Shown: positions 1 through 8,434 of the stretch, one piece after another
Position numbering within the stretch: the first letter of the stretch is position 1
Layout: each line of letters starts with the position of its first letter
Assembly: GCA_030747175.1 (NCBI GenBank)
Contig: JASLLE010000004.1
Span: 21,519 to 85,518 of the forward strand
Origin: Dehalococcoidia bacterium
GTDB taxonomy: Bacteria; Chloroflexota; Dehalococcoidia; Lucifugimonadales; Lucifugimonadaceae
Length of the DNA: 64,000 nucleotides
Direction of reading: 5' to 3'
Notes under the pieces: model-generated
What the model was told of the DNA's origin: nothing
What the model saw: only the letters and a program-made list of their open reading frames with translations
Database searches by the model: none
Position numbers and translations under genes: made by a program

Positions 1-1
1 C

Positions 2-265
2 GGGATCATCCTGGCGCTCTCCCGGGCGGTGGGCGAGGCCGCCCCCATGCTGATGATCAGTTCGCTGGTGTTCCTGACCTTCATCCCATCGTCTCCCGGC
101 GACCGGTTCACCGTGCTGCCGGTACAGATTTTCAACTGGGTGTCTTTGCCCCAGCCCGGGTTCCAGGCCGTTGCTTCCGCCGGGATCATCGTCCTTCTCG
201 CCGTCCTGCTGTCGATGAACTCCATCGCCATCTGGATCCGCAACCGTTACCAGAAGAGGTATTAG
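2..265 (+). CDS. pstA: Phosphate ABC transporter permease PstA (3' end, partial)
   Basis: This is the C-terminal part of the inner-membrane permease that passes phosphate from the PstS-loaded site into the cytoplasm using energy from PstB. The reading frame is open from the window edge and the gene starts outside. The visible protein begins with the EAA loop ([12 protein letters not shown]), the cytoplasmic contact for the ATPase, and ends with a final membrane segment ([20 protein letters not shown]) and a basic tail. pstB follows directly, as in standard pst operons. The family call rests on the EAA loop plus this neighbour. Confidence 0.9.
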   Translation, partial: GIILALSRAVGEAAPMLMISSLVFLTFIPSSPGDRFTVLPVQIFNWVSLPQPGFQAVASAGIIVLLAVLLSMNSIAIWIRNRYQKRY

Positions 266-386
266 CCATGTCCACTGAATGTCTGGCCGGTGAAATCATG
301 ACTGGATCGGGGGCGCGGTCATAGCAGCGAACTTCGAACCGGTCAGCGCGCCTTCAAACACGAGCGCCGAAGACCTCACGATCAAC

Positions 387-1184
387 CTGGGCGAACGCTA
401 CGTCGAGCAGTTCGACGCGGGGGATGTTGCCCTTGAAACAAAAGGGCTACGCGTTCATTACGGCGAAACGCTGGCTCTCTACGACGCTGACCTGCAGTTC
501 CCCCGAAACAAAGTCACAGCAATCATCGGTCCGTCCGGCTGCGGCAAGAGCACGCTCTTGCGATCGCTGAACCGGATGAACGAGCTGATCCCGGGAGCCC
601 GGGTCGGCGGCAGCGTGATGTTCGACGGCCAGGATCTGTACGCGCCGGGTGTCGACCCCACGGAGGTCCGTTTCCGGATCGGCATGGTGTTTCAGAGGCC
701 AAACCCGTTCCCGAAGTCCATTTACGAGAACGTCGTGTTCGGCGTCAGAATAAACGGGCTGCGCCGTGACCTAGACGAGGTTGTTGAGCGCGCTCTCAGC
801 CAGGCCGCTTTATGGGACGAGGTGAAGGACCGGCTGGACGACAACGCGTTCGGGCTTTCGGGCGGGCAGCAGCAGCGGCTCTGCATCGCCCGGGCGCTTG
901 CGGTGGAGCCGGAGATTCTCCTGATGGATGAGCCGGCTTCGGCGCTCGACCCCATCTCAACGTTGTCCATCGAGGACTTTATTCGCGAGCTTCGTGAGCA
1001 GTACACGATCGTGATCGTGACCCACAACATGCAGCAGGCGAACCGCGTCTCTGACTACACGGCGCAGATGTGGACCGATGAACAGCGCCAGGGCACGTTG
1101 ATCGAATACGCAGAAACGCGTGACCTGTTCAGCAACCCGCACGACAGCCGCACCGAGGGTTACATCACGGGCCGCTTCGGTTAG
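387..1184 (+). CDS. pstB: Phosphate ABC transporter ATPase PstB, start uncertain (probable CTG)
   Basis: Cytoplasmic ATPase that powers the Pst phosphate importer. Visible motifs in order are Walker A (GPSGCGKST, near base 535), the Q-loop with the PstB-typical FQRPNPFP, the signature LSGGQQQR, Walker B ([14 protein letters not shown]) and the switch histidine in VTHNMQQ. There is no ATG, GTG or TTG in frame between the stop at 291-293 and base 558, which already lies past Walker A. CTG at 387 gives 265 residues, the normal PstB length. The alternative is a one-base loss near the G-run at 309-313: ATG 268 has a good ribosome site (AAGAGG, 8 bases away) but its frame stops at 322-324. The function is secure; the start is not. 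Confidence 0.9.
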   Translation: MGERYVEQFDAGDVALETKGLRVHYGETLALYDADLQFPRNKVTAIIGPSGCGKSTLLRSLNRMNELIPGARVGGSVMFDGQDLYAPGVDPTEVRFRIGMVFQRPNPFPKSIYENVVFGVRINGLRRDLDEVVERALSQAALWDEVKDRLDDNAFGLSGGQQQRLCIARALAVEPEILLMDEPASALDPISTLSIEDFIRELREQYTIVIVTHNMQQANRVSDYTAQMWTDEQRQGTLIEYAETRDLFSNPHDSRTEGYITGRFG

Positions 1185-1254
1185 CGCTACACTCTCGCCC
1201 GGCGCCCTTCGCCTTGCTGTGGCGGGTATCGGGACGCCGCATAAGGAGTTAGCG

Positions 1255-2013
1255 ATGACCGTGATCCGAAACTGGAAAGAGGTCGTCCCCTACATCGGGC
1301 ACGATTTCGCGATTATCTGGCCCATCTTCCGAAGTGTCGGCTGGCCGGACAGGACCCCGGATGAGGCGCCGTTGCGGGGAATGGACGGTTTCACGGTTCA
1401 TCGTATGCAGGGTGCACAGGCCGGCGATTATCACGATCATGCGGCGCAGGAACAGGTCTACTACTTCACAAGCGGCAGCGGCCAGATGAAGCTGGACGGT
1501 GAGATCGTTGACGTGCAGGAGGGGGACGCCGTCCACATCCCGGCGAAGGTGATGCACCAGTTCATCAACAACTCCGACGACTGGTGTGAGCACGTCCTCG
1601 TCACCGCAGATGTGGCTGACCCGCCGACCGGATCAGGTTCGCCGACCCTGATCCGGAACTGGAAGGACCTCGTTCCGTACGTCCGGCATGACACGGCGAT
1701 CATCTGGGGCCTGTTTATGGGCGCCGGGCGTGAGGACGTAGATCCCGAAAGCACTGTGATGCGCGGGATGGACGGATTCACGCTGCACCGCATGCAGGGC
1801 CGGCTGACGGGCGAGTACCACAGCCACGAGAACCAGGAACAGGTCTACTATTTCATCAAAGGCAGCGGCCAGATGAAGCTGGACGGTGAGATATTCGATG
1901 TGAAAGAGGGCGACGCCGTTTACGTTCCGCCGAAGGTGAAGCACCAGCTCATCAACAACACAGAGGACTGGTGCGAGCATTTACTCGTGACTGCGGGGGT
2001 GGCCAGGTCTTAG
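1255..2013 (+). CDS. Tandem-duplicated cupin protein
   Basis: A 252-residue protein made of two copies of one small cupin domain, about residues 1-120 and 130-252. Each copy opens with an IRNWK..VPY segment and carries a metal-site pattern (YHDHAAQEQVYYF in the first, YHSHENQEQVYYF in the second), followed by GSGQMKLDGE and a closing histidine in VMHQ or VKHQ. Cupins of this form bind a divalent metal; the substrate is unknown. ATG 1255 is chosen because AAGGAG lies seven bases upstream and the N-terminus then matches the second copy. The frame is open further upstream to 1120, but that stretch overlaps pstB and does not look coding. Confidence 0.85.
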   Translation: MTVIRNWKEVVPYIGHDFAIIWPIFRSVGWPDRTPDEAPLRGMDGFTVHRMQGAQAGDYHDHAAQEQVYYFTSGSGQMKLDGEIVDVQEGDAVHIPAKVMHQFINNSDDWCEHVLVTADVADPPTGSGSPTLIRNWKDLVPYVRHDTAIIWGLFMGAGREDVDPESTVMRGMDGFTLHRMQGRLTGEYHSHENQEQVYYFIKGSGQMKLDGEIFDVKEGDAVYVPPKVKHQLINNTEDWCEHLLVTAGVARS

Positions 2014-2169
2014 TCGCCCCTCAAAATAAGCGCGAGATAACCTGATCTTATTAAGACAACTCGAATAGAATTACCGGCGCATTCAGCCCGAGGATCGATG
2101 ATTGCGTATGTTCGCTTCGATCCATCCAAATAGCTTTCCGACGTACCCCAAGAGAGGATCTTTCAACGA

Positions 2170-4476
2170 ATGGTGATCTCCGAGTCAGCCCATGCCGCCC
2201 ATCGAGTAGTCGGTACGAGGCCGATCAGACCCGACGGCCTGGACAAGGTGACGGGCCGGGCGCTCTACGGAGCGGACGTTGAGCTCGAAGGACTTGTGCA
2301 CGGCGTCGTTCTGCGAAGTCCGCACGTTCACGCCCGGATAAAGTCGATCGACACCTCGGCAGCCGAGAAGGCGCCGGGCGTGCTTGCGGTGATCACCGGG
2401 GCGGACATGCCCGTCGCCGCCGAGGGGATGGTGGAGATCGGTGAAGAAGGGAACGTGGCGCTGGCGTGGTCTTCAAACCGGGTGATGGCGCATGACAAGG
2501 CGTTGTTCAAGGGCCACCCCGTCGCAGCCATAGCGGCAACCGACCGCAACGCCGGATATGAAGCGCTCAAGTTGATCGACATCGAATACGAACCGCTCGA
2601 TTCGGTGCTATCGATCGAAGAGGCGATAGCGCCGGGCGCGACCCTTGTGCACGACGATCTCGTCGGAAATCACCTCGGCGAGTCGGTCAAGGACACCAAC
2701 ATCGCGGCGATCATCCGCCACGAACTCGGCGATCCGATCGATGCGATGGGCCGGGCGTCACTGGTGGTCGAGCGCGAAGTCAAAATGGCGACGGTTCACC
2801 AGGGTTACATAGAACCCCAGACCGGCACCGCTCACTGGGATGAAAACGGCCGCGTTACCGTCTGGACGAGTACCCAGGGAGCCTTCGGCGTGCGGGCCCA
2901 GATGGCCGGGATATTGAACCTGTCCGAGACCGATGTGCATGTCGTTCCGATGGAGATCGGCGGCGGTTTCGGCGGCAAGCTGAACGTGTACCTGGAACCC
3001 GTCGCAGCAATCCTGTCACGGAAATGCGGACGGCCGGTCAAGGCGTACATGAGCCGGACCGACGTGTTCGAAGCTACCGGCCCGGGCGCTGCGGCCATTA
3101 TCAAGATCAAGTTCGGCGTCGACGACGACGGGATGATCATCGCCGCAGATGCCGACCTCAAGTACGAGGCCGGGTCATACCCGGGCTCGCCGGTCGCGGC
3201 CGGATCGGTCTGCTGTTTTGCGGCTTACAACCTCGATAACGTGCGGATCACGGGTTACGACGTGCTGGTCACCAAGCCCAAGACGGCGGCATATCGCGCT
3301 CCGGGCTCGACTCACGTCGCGTACGGCGTGGAGTCGGTGATCGACGAGATCTGCGAGATACGCGGATACGATCCGATCGAGTTCAGGATCAAGAACGCGT
3401 CCCGCGAGGGCAAACGCCGCGCCGACGGCCCGATCTGGGGACCGATCGGCATTACGCAGGTGCTCGAGAAATCTCGCGACTCGGATCACTGGAAGTCTCC
3501 ACTGGAGAAGACCGGTCCGGACGGAAAGAAGCGCGGGCGAGGCATCGCCATCGGCTTCTGGCGCAACGGTGGCCGGCGCTCCGTGGTCACGCTAAACCTG
3601 AACAGCGATGGCGTCGTGTCATTGATCGAAGGATCCGTGGACATCGGCGGGTCGCGCGCCTCCATCGCCATGCAGGCGGCGGAGGTTCTCTGCGTCCCGA
3701 TGGAGGACATCCGGCCCCAGGTCGCTTCGACCGAAAGCGTCGGCTACACAGACAACACGGGCGGCAGCCGCACGACTTACGCCACCGGCATGGCCTCATA
3801 CCGGGCCGCCGGGTTGATGGTGGACGAGTTGAGGTCCCGGGTCGCGAAGATCTGGGACATCGATCCATCAGAGGTTGTATATGACTCCGGGACCTTCCGG
3901 GCCATGCAGGACGCCGAGCTTCAGTCGATGAGCATGACGTTCAAAGAGCTGGCGGGCCGCATTGATGGCACGGGCGGGCCTGTTGCGGTCACGGCCAGTG
4001 TGGACCTGGCAGACGCGGCCGGCGCGTTTGGCGCTCACCTCGTGGACGTCGAAGTGGACACGGAGACCGGGAAGACAGATATCCTCCGCTACACCGTCGT
4101 CCAGGATGTCGGCGGCGCTATCCACCCGTCCTACACCGAAGGCCAGCTACAGGGCGGCGCGGCGCAGGGCATCGGCTGGGCATTGAACGAGGAGTACTTC
4201 CTGACGACGGAGGGTCGCATGGCGAACCCAACGTTCCTGGACTACCGGATGCCGACGACCTTCGACCTGCCTGAGATCGAGACGATCCTGGTGGAGTTCC
4301 CGAACCCGCTCCACCCGTTCGGCGTGCGCGGCGCCGGTGAGGTTTCGATATCGCCGCCCGTGGGTGCTATCGCAAACGCATTACACGACGCACTGGGCAT
4401 TCGCTTCCGGCAGTCACCGATGAAGCCGGGGCGCATCCTGGAATCGCTGGGGACGTTGAAGGACGGCGTGCAATAA
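2170..4476 (+). CDS. Xanthine dehydrogenase family molybdopterin-binding large subunit
   Basis: A 768-residue large subunit of a molybdenum hydroxylase, which oxidises a C-H bond of an aldehyde, purine or aromatic CoA-type substrate with water as oxygen source. The N-terminal domain (DGLDKVTGRALYGAD) is the usual a/b hammerhead. The molybdopterin domain shows GGGFGGK near residue 265, the AYRAPG loop near 378 (the 4-hydroxybenzoyl-CoA reductase/aldehyde oxidase style, not the AYRCSFR loop of CO dehydrogenase) and the catalytic glutamate in GVRGAGE near 724. The FeS and FAD subunits that normally sit alongside are absent here, so its electron path is unclear. Substrate cannot be assigned. A GAGAGGA ribosome site lies upstream. 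Confidence 0.9.
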   Translation: MVISESAHAAHRVVGTRPIRPDGLDKVTGRALYGADVELEGLVHGVVLRSPHVHARIKSIDTSAAEKAPGVLAVITGADMPVAAEGMVEIGEEGNVALAWSSNRVMAHDKALFKGHPVAAIAATDRNAGYEALKLIDIEYEPLDSVLSIEEAIAPGATLVHDDLVGNHLGESVKDTNIAAIIRHELGDPIDAMGRASLVVEREVKMATVHQGYIEPQTGTAHWDENGRVTVWTSTQGAFGVRAQMAGILNLSETDVHVVPMEIGGGFGGKLNVYLEPVAAILSRKCGRPVKAYMSRTDVFEATGPGAAAIIKIKFGVDDDGMIIAADADLKYEAGSYPGSPVAAGSVCCFAAYNLDNVRITGYDVLVTKPKTAAYRAPGSTHVAYGVESVIDEICEIRGYDPIEFRIKNASREGKRRADGPIWGPIGITQVLEKSRDSDHWKSPLEKTGPDGKKRGRGIAIGFWRNGGRRSVVTLNLNSDGVVSLIEGSVDIGGSRASIAMQAAEVLCVPMEDIRPQVASTESVGYTDNTGGSRTTYATGMASYRAAGLMVDELRSRVAKIWDIDPSEVVYDSGTFRAMQDAELQSMSMTFKELAGRIDGTGGPVAVTASVDLADAAGAFGAHLVDVEVDTETGKTDILRYTVVQDVGGAIHPSYTEGQLQGGAAQGIGWALNEEYFLTTEGRMANPTFLDYRMPTTFDLPEIETILVEFPNPLHPFGVRGAGEVSISPPVGAIANALHDALGIRFRQSPMKPGRILESLGTLKDGVQ

Positions 4477-4503
4477 ACACCGCCTTGCGGCTGGATCAAA
4501 GGG

Positions 4504-4533
4504 AAGGTCCGCTCGCGAGAGCGGGCCTTCTTG
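4504..4533 (+). terminator. Rho-independent-type terminator after the molybdenum hydroxylase gene
   Basis: An 11-base stem (4504-4514 with 4519-4529, one G-T pair) closes on the loop GCGA and is followed by CTT-rich sequence. It sits 27 bases after the stop at 4476, between two convergent genes, where a terminator is expected. The U-tract is short. Confidence 0.7.
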
Positions 4534-4613
4534 CGTTCTCAGTCGAGTTCCTAACTGTGGCGCGACCAGATTCTCCGTGCGCCACAGTTCCCAGATAATC
4601 ACCCCATTGGGGT

Positions 4614-5468
4614 TCAGGCCGCCGGGTGGGCGAAGATCGGGGTGTGTGAACTGGCCTCTTTTTTGAGAGTCTCTATCTCGTCATCGGTGATAGGCGTGAA
4701 GTCTTCGCCGATCTCGGCCATCATCCGCCAGAGATCAGGATCGCCGGGTGGCACTGCGGCGGTTATCGGCTGGGAGAGGGTGAACCGAACGGCCAGAGAC
4801 ATGAGGTCGCGGTCGACGATCGGCTCGTACCAGCACTTTTCATGGGTTCGCGCCGCGGGATCGGCGAGCTTCGCCTTCGCCGCGGCTTTAAGCGACAGTC
4901 TTGCGGTCCCTTTATCTTCGGCCTTCTCAACGATCTGCGGGCCGAAATCGCCTTCAAAGTAGTTCACGAAGTTCAGCGGGAATAGAACGGAGTTGAACTC
5001 GAACGCGTCCAGCAGCCTGGTGGCGGCCTCCACCGAGTGTGCGGAGAACCCGAGAAAGCGCGCCAGCCCCTGTTCGCATGCCCTCACGAATGTCTCCAGT
5101 GCGCCGCCGGAGCCAAGCACCGTATCGATGTCTTCATCCGTCGTCATGCCGTGCATCTGGTAGAGATCGAAATGATCCGTGCGCAGTTTTTTGAGCGAAT
5201 CGTGCAACTCGCCCTCCGCCTTTGCCCCGTCTCGTTCCCGGGTCTTGCAGGCCAGGAACACGTCGTTCCGGTGACGCTCCAACGCCGGACCGAGCATGTC
5301 CTGCGCGTTACCGTAGCGCGGCGCAACGTCAAAGTAGTTGATCCCGCGATCTATGGCTTCGCTGACAAGCCGGGACGCTTCGTCGGTCTCAACGTCTTTA
5401 ACCACCATGCCGCCAAAGCCGATGATCGAGAGCATCTCTCCGGTGTCGCCGTAAGGTCGTTTCTGCAT
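4614..5468 (-). CDS. Aldo/keto reductase
   Basis: A 284-residue NAD(P)H-dependent oxidoreductase of the AKR family, a cytoplasmic (b/a)8 barrel that reduces aldehydes or ketones or oxidises sugars and polyols. The N-terminus KRPYGDTGEMLSIIGFGGM is the family opening. The catalytic tetrad is visible: Asp and Tyr in YFDVAPRYG, Lys in LACKT, His in YQMHG. The start is ATG with an adjacent GGAGG-like site (AATTCGGGAGGATCACG). It lies 32 bases downstream of the metallohydrolase gene on the same strand, so the two are probably cotranscribed. Substrate is unknown. Confidence 0.9.
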   Translation of the reverse strand: MQKRPYGDTGEMLSIIGFGGMVVKDVETDEASRLVSEAIDRGINYFDVAPRYGNAQDMLGPALERHRNDVFLACKTRERDGAKAEGELHDSLKKLRTDHFDLYQMHGMTTDEDIDTVLGSGGALETFVRACEQGLARFLGFSAHSVEAATRLLDAFEFNSVLFPLNFVNYFEGDFGPQIVEKAEDKGTARLSLKAAAKAKLADPAARTHEKCWYEPIVDRDLMSLAVRFTLSQPITAAVPPGDPDLWRMMAEIGEDFTPITDDEIETLKKEASSHTPIFAHPAA

Positions 5469-5500
5469 GTCGTGATCCTCCCGAATTATCGTTTGGCCGT

Positions 5501-6949
5501 TTACGTCGCAAGCCCCTTATAAACATCAAGACCCTGCCCGAACAGATCCACCACTTCGGCCCGTTGTGCATCGGTGTAGAAGCGGCCCTTTGCCTTGACC
5601 CAGGCCATCGACTCCTCGATGTCCCGGACGAAGAGCGCGGCAGATGCCGCCTGCACATCTGCTTTCACCCCGCCCGCGTCGATGTAGACAGCCGACGTGT
5701 GCGCCCAGAGCGCCTGCGCAAACGAGTCCCTTTGCGATGAGCCGAGCCGAGCCGCGATCCAGCCGTCCGACCCGACCTCGATATCGGCCTCTAGCGACCC
5801 CCCGGTCGCATTAGAGGCGTCCGTTGACACGCGCTTGACCACCAGTCCATTCTGCACGATCTCGACCGTCTCAACGGCGTAGTGCGATGACCAGTCCACC
5901 TTCACGTGCGTCGTGCCGCCGGCGCTCACCTGGACCGTGGAGCCGGGCGCAGCCCCGTCCACAGATATCGAGATAGCCGGGCCGTTCGTGATGAAGGTCT
6001 CGCCCCGCTTGATGCCCGCCAGCCAGTCGTCGTACGAGAACGCTCCGCCGGTCTGCGAGTAGATGCGGTTGGCGGAGCAGACGAACCAGTCAGATCCGGT
6101 TGAGGCCGGCATCTTGATCCCGCAGTTCAACATCCGGTACCAGATGTCGTACTCGACATCGTTCCAGTACGGGTCAAACAGGTTGATGGCGTCCACTTTG
6201 CCAAGGGCGGCGGCGACGGGCGCCTCCATACCCTGCCCGTTGTGGCACCAGATCACCAGCCCGTCCTGGTCGCGGGCGTCGTCACAGGCCCATGAGAGCG
6301 GCGGGTAGTCGGGATCGAAGGTATCGATCAACGCCCCGCGGGAGATCGGGTCCACGATGTTACGGATGTTCAAGAGCATCACGTGGCCGTAGCCGCGGGA
6401 CCAGCCGTCCTTGTCGTTGTGCCGGTTTTCCTCACCGACCTGTACGTGATGATGCGTGTCCGTGTAGTCGTTCAGGACGCCGATCGGGTACTTGTTGGTG
6501 GCGTAGTTGAGATCCCAGCGCCGGAGGATCGAAATCGCCGTCATCCTGAGGTCTTCGACCCGGGAGTCGTAGCCGAGCCGTTCATCCGGCTTCTCCTCCT
6601 TCTCGTCGTAGTGGATGTGGGTGTTCCCGGGATGCCAGCCACGATCAGGCAGGTCCGCCCAGCGTTCCAGCTCGATATCGAGCGCCACAGTTCCGCCGGC
6701 GTCATCGACGTCGACGGTGCGAATCCAGGGCCGGTACTCGGTGCCCCGCTCGACCGTGATCCGTGACTGGCCGCGCGGCACGTCCAGCGAGAAATCGCCG
6801 TTGGAGTAGAAGAACGGCTCGCCGCTGCCGACCTTCCACATAGCGTCAGCCGGGGCGAGTTGATTTCCGTTCGGGGAGAGCACCTGTACGCGTGCCTGCA
6901 CCTCCGCCCCGGTGGTCGGATCGATGATCTTTCCAGAAAGTTTCGCCAC
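5501..6949 (-). CDS. CehA/McbA-family metallohydrolase (PHP domain)
   Basis: A 482-residue protein with an N-terminal beta-rich module (KLSGKIIDPTTGAEVQARV, like a carboxypeptidase-regulatory fold) and a PHP-type metal hydrolase region. Likely metal ligands are in HPGNTHIHYD (near residue 107), EENRHNDK and the late DWF segment. The family includes CehA and McbA, which hydrolyse carbaryl, but most members act on unknown esters or carbamates. No signal peptide is seen, so the protein is probably cytoplasmic. The adjacent aldo/keto reductase is likely in the same transcript. The substrate is not inferable. Confidence 0.8.
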   Translation of the reverse strand: MAKLSGKIIDPTTGAEVQARVQVLSPNGNQLAPADAMWKVGSGEPFFYSNGDFSLDVPRGQSRITVERGTEYRPWIRTVDVDDAGGTVALDIELERWADLPDRGWHPGNTHIHYDEKEEKPDERLGYDSRVEDLRMTAISILRRWDLNYATNKYPIGVLNDYTDTHHHVQVGEENRHNDKDGWSRGYGHVMLLNIRNIVDPISRGALIDTFDPDYPPLSWACDDARDQDGLVIWCHNGQGMEAPVAAALGKVDAINLFDPYWNDVEYDIWYRMLNCGIKMPASTGSDWFVCSANRIYSQTGGAFSYDDWLAGIKRGETFITNGPAISISVDGAAPGSTVQVSAGGTTHVKVDWSSHYAVETVEIVQNGLVVKRVSTDASNATGGSLEADIEVGSDGWIAARLGSSQRDSFAQALWAHTSAVYIDAGGVKADVQAASAALFVRDIEESMAWVKAKGRFYTDAQRAEVVDLFGQGLDVYKGLAT

Positions 6950-7090
6950 GTGTGAAATTCCTTGTTCTGCTTCTGACTGCGGGCGATGGATACATCGGCC
7001 TGGATCACATTGCCTGCCCGCAGTTTCATCCCGGCCGGTTCGTGGCGCAAGATGTAGGCGACATCACAAGCGGTAGCAATCGAGGATCAG

Positions 7091-7693
7091 ATGCCGGAGT
7101 TCGTCGACCCTAAAGCCGACCCGATGGATGAGTTACGCCGCTGGCTATCGGAGGCCACGGAAGCAGGAGTGTTCAACCCGGCGGCGATGGTGCTGGCCAC
7201 CGTCAGCCCCGAGGGCACGCCTTCCGCACGAGCGATGATGACAAGGACCCGGGAAGGCGATTCGATCACCTTTTTCACCCATTACGAGAGTCCCAAAGGG
7301 CGAGACCTCGCAGCCAGCTCGAGCGTCGAAGCCGTGTTCCTGTGGACACCACTCGAGCGGCAGGTCCGCGTCACGGGCACGATAACGAAGACGACTGTCG
7401 AGGAATCCGACGCCTACTGGGCTTCGCGACCGAGAAACACGCAACTGGCGGTCGCGGCGGCGCCGCAGAGTGCGCCGGTGTCCGATCACGCCGAGCTCGT
7501 GAAGGCCAAGGCGGATTTCACGGCGAACATCGGAGACGGCGAGGTCCCCCGCCCGCAGTCGTACGGCGGATACCGGCTTACGCCGGGTTCGTTCGAGTTC
7601 TGGCAGGGCCGCCCGGCGGATCGTTTACATCTGAGGGCGACATACACGCAAGCCGCTGACGAAAGCTGGGCGTTCCAGACGCTGGCGCCGTAA
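7091..7693 (+). CDS. pdxH: Pyridoxamine 5'-phosphate oxidase family protein (PdxH)
   Basis: A 200-residue FMN enzyme predicted to oxidise pyridoxine or pyridoxamine 5'-phosphate to pyridoxal phosphate, completing vitamin B6 synthesis and salvage. Family landmarks are all in order: RAMMTR (FMN site), FFTHYESPKGRDL, WTPLERQVRVTG, SDAYWASRPR, VPRPQSYGGYRLTP and EFWQGRPADRLHLR. The substrate-site R-L-H is kept, but the usual Asp after His is Leu and the final RLAP is TLAP. Both are small departures from classic PdxH. ATG 7091 fits the family N-terminus, and the gene is divergent from the metallohydrolase. Confidence 0.85.
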   Translation: MPEFVDPKADPMDELRRWLSEATEAGVFNPAAMVLATVSPEGTPSARAMMTRTREGDSITFFTHYESPKGRDLAASSSVEAVFLWTPLERQVRVTGTITKTTVEESDAYWASRPRNTQLAVAAAPQSAPVSDHAELVKAKADFTANIGDGEVPRPQSYGGYRLTPGSFEFWQGRPADRLHLRATYTQAADESWAFQTLAP

Positions 7694-7769
7694 GGCCATC
7701 GGGCCATCCCGGCCTGCATGGCTACTCCGGGATTCAAGACGCTACGCGCAATTCGGTTACCGGCCCGTC

Positions 7770-7775
7770 TATAAT
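7770..7775 (+). promoter_or_regulatory. Possible -10 promoter element upstream of the tRNA genes
   Basis: A perfect TATAAT lies 93 bases before tRNA-Leu and 77 bases after the pdxH stop. No convincing -35 box sits 16-18 bases upstream. The position is right for driving tRNA-Leu and tRNA-Arg, but the call rests on one hexamer. Confidence 0.4.
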
Positions 7776-7867
7776 TTGAAAATCGGTGGACGCCTGCGCA
7801 TCGGTATCTCATACTTCTTGTGCAGGTCGGCTCAGAACCTGGTTCTTTGTCGCCCATCGCACCTCAT

Positions 7868-7953
7868 GCCGAGGTGGCGAAATGGTAGACGCGCTACGTT
7901 CAGGACGTAGTGTCCTTACGGACGTGCGAGTTCGACTCTCGCCCTCGGCACCA
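7868..7953 (+). tRNA. tRNA-Leu (anticodon CAG)
   Basis: An 86-base cloverleaf with a 7-base acceptor stem (GCCGAGG with CCTCGGC), a long variable arm typical of leucine tRNA, anticodon loop TTCAGGA on the stem CTACG/CGTAG, T-loop TTCGACT and an encoded CCA. It reads CUG codons. Confidence 0.95.
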
Positions 7954-7998
7954 TCCTTCCCTCAAGCCCGGTCGGGCCGGAAGGACCGAAAAGTACAT

Positions 7999-8074
7999 GC
8001 GCCTGTAGCTCAGCGGATAGAGCGCAGCCCTGCGAAGGCTGAAGTCGTGAGTTCAAATCTCACCAGGCGCGCCA
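7999..8074 (+). tRNA. tRNA-Arg (anticodon GCG)
   Basis: A 76-base cloverleaf with acceptor stem GCGCCTG/CAGGCGC, D-arm GCTCAGCGGATAGAGC like other arginine tRNAs, anticodon stem CAGCC/GGCTG around the loop CTGCGAA, and an encoded CCA. The anticodon bases 8032-8034 are GCG, not the ACG (edited to ICG) found in most bacteria for CGN codons. Confidence 0.93.
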
Positions 8075-8280
8075 CTTTCCTGGATCATCGGGGCGTGGGA
8101 ATAAACCACCCCCGCGCGGTCGTACCTGCCTCCCCATCGGGTCACTTTCCACTTCGTGACGACGCGCGGCCGGAGTCTCCGGCTCTCGTTGTAAACTGAA
8201 TTTGAGGGTGAATGGGTCTGACTTCGAGATCGGCCAGGGCCGTGATTCAACCTCGCCGGGGTCGACAATCGCGCGTTCCC

Positions 8281-8357
8281 GGGCGGTTAGCTCAGCTGGT
8301 TAGAGCACCTGCCTTACAAGCAGGGGGTCGCAGGTTCGAGTCCTGCACCGCCCACCA
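8281..8357 (+). tRNA. tRNA-Val (anticodon TAC)
   Basis: A 77-base cloverleaf: acceptor stem GGGCGGT/ACCGCCC, anticodon stem CCTGC/GCAGG around CTTACAA, T-loop GTTCGAGTC and an encoded CCA. A second valine tRNA with anticodon CAC lies at 60564-60640. Confidence 0.95.
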
Positions 8358-8434
8358 TCGCGGTCCCCGGAAATGGCCGTAGAAGAACCGCGACGCTCGT
8401 CGCTCCGTAATAATCGCCAGCGAGAGGGATCTAT

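Noticed and set aside
1120..1254. Upstream extension of the double cupin protein
   Set aside because: It overlaps the end of pstB in another frame and has no cupin similarity; AAGGAG fits ATG 1255.
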